64,000 nt of DNA from NCBI GenBank assembly GCA_947495685.1, contig CANLZY010000009.1:1-64000 (forward strand). The letters are read 5' to 3'. Shown piece after piece: positions 57,589-64,000 of the stretch. This stretch comes from an uncultured Tropicimonas sp. (lineage in GTDB: Bacteria; Pseudomonadota; Alphaproteobacteria; Rhodobacterales; Rhodobacteraceae). The translations under genes were made by a program, and so were the position numbers. The notes beneath the pieces are model-generated. The model was not told the origin of the DNA. It saw only the letters and a program-made list of their open reading frames with translations, and ran no database searches. Every line of letters starts with the position of its first letter. Within the stretch, counting starts at the first letter, position 1.

Positions 57589-59403
57589 ATGCTATCTGAT
57601 TATTTCGTCCGGCGGTCGATCATCGCGACGGTTGTGACCATCCTGGCAACCGGGGGATTCGTTAACGCGGAGCCCGCACATGGCATAGCTATGTATGGTG
57701 AGCCAGCGCTTACACCTGATTTTGTGTCTCTCCCGTACGTCAACCCGCAGGCACCCAAGGGCGGCAGGATCGTCTTGTCGGAGGTCGGCAGCTTCGACAG
57801 CCTCAACCCGTTCATCCTGAAAGGGAACTCGGTTTATGGTTTCCGCTCCTATGGGTTCGAGACCCTGATGGGCCGAAACTGGGACGAACCGTTCACCTTG
57901 TACGGGCTTCTGGCCGAGTCGATCGAGACCGGACCGAATCGGGAGTGGGTCGAATTCACCCTTCGCCCGGAGGCCCGGTTCTCGGATGGCAGCCCGGTTA
58001 CGGTCGAAGATGTGCTCTGGTCCTTCGAAACCCTCGGCACCCTCGGCCATCCCCGGTATCACGGTGCGTGGAAAAAGATCGAGACCGCCGAGGCGGTGGG
58101 CGAGCGCACCGTGCGCTTTACCTTCAACACGATCGACAACGAGTTGCCGCTGATCCTGGGCCTGCGTCCGATCCTGAAAAAGGCCGAATATGACGACCGG
58201 CCGTTCGACGAAAGCTCGCTGCAACCGCCGGTCGGTTCCGGACCGTACGTGATTTCCGACTTCGAAGCCGGGCGCTATGTGTCGTTGAAGAAAGACCCGG
58301 ACTGGTGGGGCGCCGCCCTGCCCTTCAACGCCGGTCTGCACAACATCGGCGAAATCCGCTATGAATGGTTCGGCGACAGCGATGTCGCTTTCGAGGCGTT
58401 TCGCGCCGGCGAGGTCAGTTCCAACCGCGAGGGCAATATCGCAAAGTGGAAGACCGCCTATGATTTTCCGGCGGTGCACTCCGGCGAGATCGTGAAATCG
58501 ACCATCCCGCACCAACGTCCCTCGGGCATCCGTGGCATGGTGATGAACACGCGCCGCGCGCCATTTGACGACTGGCGGGTGCGCGATGCGCTGATCCACG
58601 CCTTCAATTTCGAGTTCATCAACAACGCCATCAACGACGGCGAAGAACCCCGGATCACGTCGTATTTCTCCAACTCCGTGCTGGGGATGTCGGACGGCCC
58701 GGCGGAGGGCAAGGTAAAGGCGTTGCTGGAGCCCTTTGCGGACGAGCTGTTGCCAGGCGCGCTGGAAGGGTACGCCCTGCCTGCCTCCGACGGCTCGGAG
58801 GCCAATCGCAAGAACACCCGCAAGGCGTTGAAGATCCTCGCGGATGCCGGATGGTCCGTTCAGGATGGCGTGATGAAGGACGCGAATGGCGCCGCACTGG
58901 AGTTCGACATCCTGCTGCGGTCCGGTGCCACCCAGACGATCAACATTGCAGAGCTGTATGCCGAACAGCTCAAACGCATTGGTGTGGTCGCCAACCTCGT
59001 GACCGTGGATGCTGCCCAATACAAGGAACGCACCCAGAACTACGATTTCGACATGGCCTATTACATCCGCTACATGTCCCTCAGCCCGGGCAATGAGCAG
59101 AACCTCTATTGGGGTTCGGAGGGCCTGACCAAGCCCGGCACCCGCAACTGGATGGGGGTCGCCTCGCCTGCAGTAGAGGCGATGATCGACGCATTGCTCA
59201 ACGGTGAGAGCCAGGACGACTTCCGGGCCGCGACCAAGGCGCTCGACCGGGTGCTGACGACCGGGCGCTATGTGGTGCCAATCTGGTATTCGCCGGTCAG
59301 CCGGCTCGCCCATCAATCGACGTTGAAATACCCGGAAGGAAAGACGCAGATGTATGGTGACTGGATCGGCTTCCAACCCGACGTGTGGTGGATCGAACCC
59401 TGA
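57589..59403 (+). CDS. Periplasmic peptide-binding protein (SBP family 5)
   Basis: This 604-residue protein has a signal peptide (about 1-28, ending GFVNA). YVNPQAPKGGRIVLSEVGSF, FTLRPEARFSDGSPVTVEDV and SGPYVISDFEAGRYVSLKKD are typical of the SBP_bac_5 family, and the YejA-like branch fits best. It binds peptides or related solutes for an ABC importer, yet no permease or ATPase gene follows it; its partners must be elsewhere. A terminator lies 25 bp downstream. Confidence 0.9.
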   Translation: MLSDYFVRRSIIATVVTILATGGFVNAEPAHGIAMYGEPALTPDFVSLPYVNPQAPKGGRIVLSEVGSFDSLNPFILKGNSVYGFRSYGFETLMGRNWDEPFTLYGLLAESIETGPNREWVEFTLRPEARFSDGSPVTVEDVLWSFETLGTLGHPRYHGAWKKIETAEAVGERTVRFTFNTIDNELPLILGLRPILKKAEYDDRPFDESSLQPPVGSGPYVISDFEAGRYVSLKKDPDWWGAALPFNAGLHNIGEIRYEWFGDSDVAFEAFRAGEVSSNREGNIAKWKTAYDFPAVHSGEIVKSTIPHQRPSGIRGMVMNTRRAPFDDWRVRDALIHAFNFEFINNAINDGEEPRITSYFSNSVLGMSDGPAEGKVKALLEPFADELLPGALEGYALPASDGSEANRKNTRKALKILADAGWSVQDGVMKDANGAALEFDILLRSGATQTINIAELYAEQLKRIGVVANLVTVDAAQYKERTQNYDFDMAYYIRYMSLSPGNEQNLYWGSEGLTKPGTRNWMGVASPAVEAMIDALLNGESQDDFRAATKALDRVLTTGRYVVPIWYSPVSRLAHQSTLKYPEGKTQMYGDWIGFQPDVWWIEP

Positions 59404-59427
59404 TCCGGGCCACAGGCGATCAACGAC

Positions 59428-59460
59428 AACGGCCCTGGAGTGATCCGGGGCCGTTTGGTG
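59428..59460 (+). terminator. Terminator of the peptide-binding protein gene
   Basis: AACGGCCC (59428-59435) pairs with GGGCCGTT (59448-59455), followed by TTTGGTGTTT. It lies between two convergent genes. Confidence 0.7.
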
Positions 59461-59494
59461 TTTGGGGGCACGTGAAACGGGGCCGCGAAACCCG

Positions 59495-60742
59495 TCAGCC
59501 CATCTGACCGACCGCCAGCGCCAATCCGTCGACCACTGCGGTAAAGGCGGCGGCCTGCTGGACATCGGCTGTGGGAAACGCCGCCTGCATCTCGTCCACC
59601 ACCAGCCGCATCAGGCTGGACCCGCCAACAAAGATCACGCACCCGACGTCTGACGGCACCAGATTGGCCGCCGCGACCGGTGCGAGGGCTGCGGCGCGCA
59701 GGTCCGGTCCAAAGGGCGCCAGCGTCGCCGCCAGCGCGTCCGGCGAGATCGGCGCGATCAGCCCCGCCTCGACCATGTGCATGTCGATATGCGCCCCCGC
59801 CTGCGCGCCGTTGGCGGCAATCTTGCCCGCCTCCACCGCGAAGGCCAGCGAATGCCCGGTTTCGTGTTCGATCACCGCTCCCAGACGGGCCAACCGGCGC
59901 GGCTCCACCGCAAGTCGCTCCATCGCGCGCACGTCCCGCAACGCCTTGGGGCCATAGACGAACGGGATCTTTTCCCAGGTCGCCAGGTCGCTGTAGATCG
60001 CATTTGGCACCGGCACGAGGCCCGCGCCCATTTCCCGGCGCAACTGGCCACCGCGTCCCAGCAATGGCATGGCCTGTCGGACGGACACCGCGTGATCGAA
60101 GTTCGTCCCGCCCAGACGGATGCCGTGGCTGGCCAGAACCTCGATCGACGCGCCCGTCCGCCGGAACACCGTGAAATCCGAGGTGCCACCGCCGATGTCG
60201 ACCACCAGCCCGATCCGGCCATCGGCCACCGCCGCATGGCTGGTCAGCGCGGCGGCCTCGGGTTCGAACCGGAAGGTCACGCGCGAAAACCCTGCTGCCT
60301 CGTAGCAAGCCCGCAGATCCGCTTCGGCTTGTTGGTCCCGCTGCGCATCGGCGGAGTGAAACCGCACCGGCCGCCCCGACAGGACACCGTCAAACTGCTG
60401 CCCGGTGACGGCCTCCGCCCGGCTCTTGACCTTGATCAGAAACGCCGTGACGACCTCGCTCAACGTCTGCCGCCGCCCACCGATCGGACGTTTCTCGTGC
60501 ATCAACTCTGTGCCCAGAACGCTTTTGATCGCCCGCATGTAGCGACCTTCCTCGCCGGCAATCAGCGCTTCGTTGGCCGCCGATCCCACCAGCATTCCTT
60601 GGGTGCCGGGGCGAAAAAACACCGCCGTCGGGATCGTGTCCGAGCCCGGTTCCAAGGGAACTCGGCGCAGGCCGGGGCCTTCGGGAATGGCAGCTGCGGA
60701 ATTGGACGTGCCAAAATCGATGGCCAGGGTTCGCAAAGACAT
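59495..60742 (-). CDS. Hsp70-like protein (YegD type)
   Basis: This 415-residue protein has the actin/Hsp70 ATPase fold only: LAIDFGTSNSAAA (phosphate 1), LVVDIGGGTSDFTVF (phosphate 2) and VIFVGGSSLMRLVVD (adenosine). There is no substrate-binding domain, as in E. coli YegD. The function is unknown, perhaps a chaperone-like or assembly ATPase. It lies alone between convergent neighbours and rpsI. Confidence 0.9.
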   Translation of the reverse strand: MSLRTLAIDFGTSNSAAAIPEGPGLRRVPLEPGSDTIPTAVFFRPGTQGMLVGSAANEALIAGEEGRYMRAIKSVLGTELMHEKRPIGGRRQTLSEVVTAFLIKVKSRAEAVTGQQFDGVLSGRPVRFHSADAQRDQQAEADLRACYEAAGFSRVTFRFEPEAAALTSHAAVADGRIGLVVDIGGGTSDFTVFRRTGASIEVLASHGIRLGGTNFDHAVSVRQAMPLLGRGGQLRREMGAGLVPVPNAIYSDLATWEKIPFVYGPKALRDVRAMERLAVEPRRLARLGAVIEHETGHSLAFAVEAGKIAANGAQAGAHIDMHMVEAGLIAPISPDALAATLAPFGPDLRAAALAPVAAANLVPSDVGCVIFVGGSSLMRLVVDEMQAAFPTADVQQAAAFTAVVDGLALAVGQMG

Positions 60743-60870
60743 GGGTGCGCTCTTTGATCAGCTCGGAATAGGCGGTGGATTTACCGTCGGACGGGCCGCC
60801 GGAAAGACCGGGCTTCTAGAAAGAAGCCGCCGGCCTTGCAAGCCCAACCGCAAAAGTGGGCCACGAAAAG

Positions 60871-60897
60871 CAGAAAGGGCCGCGCGATGCGCAGCCC
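60871..60897 (-). terminator. Terminator of rplM-rpsI
   Basis: GGGCCGCGC (60877-60885) pairs with GCGCAGCCC (60889-60897, one G-U pair), followed on the minus strand by TTTCTGCTTTTC. It lies 27 bp after the rpsI stop. Confidence 0.65.
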
Positions 60898-60923
60898 CTT
60901 CCAGAAAATCGTCTGATCGCAGA

Positions 60924-61418
60924 TCAGCGCTTGGAGAACTGGAAGCTCCGACGCGCCTTGCGACGACCGAACTTCTTGCGTTCCACCACGCGGCTGTCGC
61001 GGGTCAGGAAGCCTGCAGCCTTCAGAGCCGCCCGCATGGACGGATCGTACAGTTGCAGCGCCTTGGAGATGCCGTGCTTGACCGCACCAGCCTGACCGGA
61101 CAGACCGCCGCCCTTGACGGTGGCAATCACGTCGAACTCGCCGACGACGCCAGCGATCTGGAACGGCTGGTTCAGGATCAGCTGCTGCACCGGACGGGCA
61201 AAATAGACAGACATGTCACGACCGTTGACGGTGACCTTGCCGGAACCCGGCTTGATCCAGACACGGGCGACCGCGTCCTTCCGCTTGCCGGTGGCATATG
61301 AACGGCCCAGTTCGTCACGGACCTGCTCGCGCGGAGCGGCCAACGAGACTTCGCTGGTGGCGATAGCGCCTTCAGCAACGTCGCTCAGCTCGGCGAGGGA
61401 TTTGATTTCTTCGACCAT
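60924..61418 (-). CDS. rpsI: 30S ribosomal protein S9
   Basis: This 164-residue protein has [21 protein letters not shown] and [19 protein letters not shown], ending in [16 protein letters not shown] whose last Arg touches the P-site tRNA. A 35-residue N-terminal extension ([13 protein letters not shown]) is usual in alphaproteobacteria. It follows rplM by 5 bp. Confidence 0.97.
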   Translation of the reverse strand: MVEEIKSLAELSDVAEGAIATSEVSLAAPREQVRDELGRSYATGKRKDAVARVWIKPGSGKVTVNGRDMSVYFARPVQQLILNQPFQIAGVVGEFDVIATVKGGGLSGQAGAVKHGISKALQLYDPSMRAALKAAGFLTRDSRVVERKKFGRRKARRSFQFSKR

Positions 61419-61423
61419 TGTCC

Positions 61424-61882
61424 TCAGCTCCGGGTGTTTTTCTTGTTCATGGACTTGACGTCGAGCACTTCGGGCTGTTGGGCCTCATGGGGGTGCTCGG
61501 TGCCGGCGTAGACGCGCAGATTGGTCATCTGCTGGCGGCTCAGCTTGTTGCCGGGCAGCATGCGCTTGACGGCCTGCATGACCACACGCTCGGGGTACTT
61601 GCCCTCGAGGATCTGTCCGGTGGTCCGGAACTTGATGCCACCCGGATACCCGGTGTGCCAGTAGTTCTTTTCCGTGCGCTTGTTGCCAGTGATCTGCACC
61701 TTGTCGGCGTTGATCACGATGACATTGTCGCCCATATCCATGTGCGGGGTGAACGTCGCCTTGTGCTTGCCGCGCAGGCGCATGGCGATGATCGAGGCGA
61801 GGCGGCCAAGGACGACGCCTTCGGCGTCGATAATGATCCACTTCTTGTCGATCTCCGCCGGAGTCGCAGTGTAGGTTTTCAT
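61424..61882 (-). CDS. rplM: 50S ribosomal protein L13
   Basis: This 152-residue protein starts [20 protein letters not shown] and has [20 protein letters not shown] and [12 protein letters not shown], with [21 protein letters not shown] longer in-frame start covers the promoter and is rejected. With rpsI it forms the universal L13-S9 operon. Confidence 0.97.
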   Translation of the reverse strand: MKTYTATPAEIDKKWIIIDAEGVVLGRLASIIAMRLRGKHKATFTPHMDMGDNVIVINADKVQITGNKRTEKNYWHTGYPGGIKFRTTGQILEGKYPERVVMQAVKRMLPGNKLSRQQMTNLRVYAGTEHPHEAQQPEVLDVKSMNKKNTRS

Positions 61883-61938
61883 GTTATTGCTCTTGTCTTG
61901 ACGGGGGACACGGGTGTGCCCGAGCGATTGATCAGGCG

Positions 61939-61966
61939 GTTCTAAGGATTTGAGCGCTCCGGTCAA
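61939..61966 (-). promoter_or_regulatory. Predicted promoter of rplM-rpsI
   Basis: On the minus strand TTGACC (61961-61966), a 16-base spacer and TAGAAC (61939-61944) lie about 57 bp before the rplM start. The -10 element is weak; placement is tentative. Confidence 0.35.
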
Positions 61967-62136
61967 GTGCAATTACTCCGATTTAGTCAAGCAAATACAA
62001 TAGGTTGAAATTACGGTATCTTTATACCCCATTTTCGTGGGGTCATCCGGGCGAAACTCGCGCCCGATTGTGCCCGCTTTCGCCCTCTGCCGCCCCCCGC
62101 TTGGCCGGCCAATCCCCGGTCAAGCGGCGCCGGCGA

Positions 62137-63507
62137 TCACCGTGGTGTCAAGCGCAGCCAGATCCCGTCGCGTGCACGCACGGTCAGGTGGGCAACCGGC
62201 ACCGGTTCACGCCCCTCGACCGGCTCGATTCGGAACCGCCGGACGATCATCGCCAGCAGCAGGGCACCCTCGATCATCGCGAACCCGGCGCCGGTACAGA
62301 CCCGCGCGCCCGAGGAAAACGGGATATAGGCATCGCGCTGGCACTGCTTGCCATTCTCGGTCTTCCAACGATCCGGATCAAACCCGTCCGGGTCGTCCCA
62401 AAGCCGCGGTGTACGGTGCAGGTGCCAGGGCGACACGACGATCTGGCTGCCCCTTGGCACATCCCTGCCCCGGAAGGTTTCCGGACAGGTCGCCTGCCGC
62501 ACCATCATCGGCACCGGCGGGTACAGCCGCAGCACCTCGCGAAAGACATCCCGGGTGAACGAGAGCCGCGATACCATCGAAAACGTTGGCGTCGCAGGGT
62601 CGATTCCATTCAACGCCTCGGCCGCGACCCGATCCTGAACCTCCGGATAGATCGCCAACAGGTACAAGGCCCAGGCCAGGGCCGACGCCGATGTCTCGTG
62701 CCCGGCCAGAAAAAAGATCGCCACCTGGTCCACCATCTCGGCCGGTTCGAACACATCGCCGGTGACCGGATCACGGGTGGTCATGATCTTGGTGGCCAGG
62801 TCGTCTGGTGCCCGCCCTTCGGTGATCTCCTGCTGGCGCGCCTCGGTCAGCCGCGCGATCAGCTTGCGAATACTCTCGGCGCTGGCCCGGGTTCGGCGGG
62901 CGTGCAGCCGGGGCATCCAGCGCGGGATCGGCAGGAACGCCGCCAGGTTCACCAAGGGCTGGGTACGTTGATAGGTGCGGAATTCCTCGAACACCCCGGC
63001 TGCGATCTCGTGTTCGATCGGAATCGAGAACAACGTGCGAAAGATCACGTCGGCGGCGGCGTGGCTGGTTTCGGCCTCGATCTCGATCGGTGCACCGTCG
63101 GCCCGGGTCGCCAGCCGGGCCAGCGCCGCCTCGGTGGCCTGCCACATCGCCGGAAAGGTTTCCTTCAGCCGCCCGCCCTCGAAGGCCGGGTCGATGATCC
63201 GGCGCTGGCGTTTCCAGACCTCGCCGTTGGTGACAAAGACGCTGTTGCCCAGCAGCGGCGCCAACCCTTCGCGAACCCGGTCGGATTTGGGAAAGTCGTC
63301 GGGCCGCTCGTTCAGCACTGTCTTCACCAGCGATGGCTCGTTGATCATGAAACTGCGGAAAAAGGGTGTGCGAAACTCGGCCATTCGGGCGCGGTAGAGC
63401 TTTTGCGGTTGGGCCGACAGGATATCCTGTCGAAACAGCCGGACATAACGCCAGAGCGAGACCTTGTCGGGGCGCGACGGGGGCTTGGGAGGTGTGGGGC
63501 GGGTCAT
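62137..63507 (-). CDS. Cytochrome P450
   Basis: This 456-residue protein has FFLAGHETSASALAW (oxygen-binding I helix, AGxET), FREVLRLYPP (ExxR), and FSSGARVCTGAGFAMIEG with heme-ligand Cys404. It has no membrane anchor and is soluble. The closest-looking relatives are bacterial fatty-acid or terpene P450s, but the substrate cannot be assigned. No ferredoxin or reductase gene is next to it. Its start lies one base after the stop of the upstream gene, so the two are coupled. The start chosen is MTRPTPPK; a longer frame reads into the upstream gene. Confidence 0.93.
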   Translation of the reverse strand: MTRPTPPKPPSRPDKVSLWRYVRLFRQDILSAQPQKLYRARMAEFRTPFFRSFMINEPSLVKTVLNERPDDFPKSDRVREGLAPLLGNSVFVTNGEVWKRQRRIIDPAFEGGRLKETFPAMWQATEAALARLATRADGAPIEIEAETSHAAADVIFRTLFSIPIEHEIAAGVFEEFRTYQRTQPLVNLAAFLPIPRWMPRLHARRTRASAESIRKLIARLTEARQQEITEGRAPDDLATKIMTTRDPVTGDVFEPAEMVDQVAIFFLAGHETSASALAWALYLLAIYPEVQDRVAAEALNGIDPATPTFSMVSRLSFTRDVFREVLRLYPPVPMMVRQATCPETFRGRDVPRGSQIVVSPWHLHRTPRLWDDPDGFDPDRWKTENGKQCQRDAYIPFSSGARVCTGAGFAMIEGALLLAMIVRRFRIEPVEGREPVPVAHLTVRARDGIWLRLTPR

Positions 63508-63508
63508 G

Positions 63509-64000
63509 TCAGGCCGCCATACTGCGGCAGCGCGACACCGCCATGCGTTTGCAACTCGCCGACGATTTGCGGTGCGCGAACCGCTGGCCAAGGGTCTGCG
63601 GCCCGGCGGTGATCCGAAAGTAATCGTACTCCCCCGGTTGATCGAAGGCGCACAGGTATTGAAAATGCAGCCGGAAGAACCGCCACCGCAGCGCCTTCCA
63701 CCGCGCCGGGCTGAGGGTCTGGCTGAAGGCAGCCGACAGCATCAGCGGCCATTTCTGTCCGTCCGGGGCAACGCCGCTGACGCCCACCGGGTCACACAGC
63801 GCAAAGGCGCAGCCATCGCCGGGGGCCGTGACGTCGATCCAGACGAGCTCCCGCCGGGTGGACAGGAAATTCAGGTCCGCCCGCAGCCGATCCGCCGTCG
63901 GCAGAAAGGACACCATCGGGATCACATGGCCCAGCGTCAGGACGGACAACACCGGGCCGCCCTCGGGCACCCTGCCCGTCCGGATCAGGTCGGAAAGGAT
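63509..64000 (-). CDS. Hypothetical protein, 5' part outside the window
   Basis: The visible 163 codons run to the window edge without a start, reading ILSDLIRTGRVPEGGPVLSV at the left of the protein. Segments such as LTLGHVIPMVSFLP, LVWIDVTAPGDGCAFALCDP and RFFRLHFQYLCAFDQPGEYDYFRITAG look like a folded alpha-beta protein. The C-terminal 25 residues are basic with two Cys. It ends one base before the P450 start, so the two genes are an operon. I do not recognise the family. Confidence 0.65.
   Translation of the reverse strand: MLSDLIRTGRVPEGGPVLSVLTLGHVIPMVSFLPTADRLRADLNFLSTRRELVWIDVTAPGDGCAFALCDPVGVSGVAPDGQKWPLMLSAAFSQTLSPARWKALRWRFFRLHFQYLCAFDQPGEYDYFRITAGPQTLGQRFAHRKSSASCKRMAVSRCRSMAA

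Noticed and set aside
57592-59565. A 657-codon minus-strand frame
   Set aside because: It mirrors the peptide-binding protein gene and has no domain; a high-GC shadow.

Overview
The window is GC-rich chromosomal DNA of a Rhodobacteraceae-type alphaproteobacterium (Roseobacter group). This rests on gene content and not on a database search: an L21 protein with a helix-hairpin-helix tail, the obgE-proB-proA-chpT-DUF3553-olsBA order, a PAS_5 protein, a class II DAHP synthase, VPLPA-CTERM-type surface proteins, and a compact phoR-pstSCAB-phoU-phoB block. Most of the window is ordinary housekeeping DNA. Accessory material sits at the left edge and around 40-50 kb.

Layout. 1-2.6 kb is a decayed accessory segment. 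It holds the end of a probable IS3-type element that cuts an AAA-ATPase gene after 29 codons, the small gene upstream of that ATPase, a divergent GIY-YIG nuclease-like gene, a His-rich exported protein and about 1 kb of non-coding DNA before tRNA-Ser(CGA). 2.9-18.5 kb carries ribosomal proteins L21/L27, a sulfotransferase fusion, obgE, proBA, chpT, ornithine-lipid synthesis (olsBA), a TrmJ-type methyltransferase, heme A synthase and an M32 carboxypeptidase. 18.6-26.1 kb on the minus strand has two exported proteins and a complete branched-chain amino-acid ABC importer (livK, G, F, H, M). Two small exported proteins with the same four-cysteine pattern are interleaved in it. 26.4-32.6 kb has a GlxA-type regulator, DAHP synthase, a PAS protein, YicC, Gmk and a gamma-carbonic-anhydrase-like protein. 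32.8-40.4 kb is the phosphate regulon behind a PHO box made of three 11-bp units.

40.8-47.5 kb is the most unusual stretch. A ferredoxin, a membrane protein with two pairs of histidines placed for two b hemes, and a Tat-exported fumarate-reductase-like flavoprotein form one operon. It is followed by an ISNCY-type insertion sequence with a 5-bp target duplication and a frameshifted transposase, a CTERM-anchored zinc metalloprotease, and a protein resembling the rhodoquinone enzyme RquA. Together these suggest, but do not prove, a low-potential electron path from cytoplasm to periplasm.

47.9-64 kb returns to core functions: aroQ with a coupled LuxR solo, a second CTERM protein, tsf/rpsB, pseudouridine catabolism (psuK/psuG), a DUF502 membrane protein, a patatin-like protein with 3-hydroxybutyrate dehydrogenase, a peptide-binding protein, an Hsp70-like protein, rpsI/rplM and a cytochrome P450 whose upstream partner runs off the window. 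A strong candidate small RNA, with promoter, two hairpins and terminator, lies in the gap near 57.4 kb.
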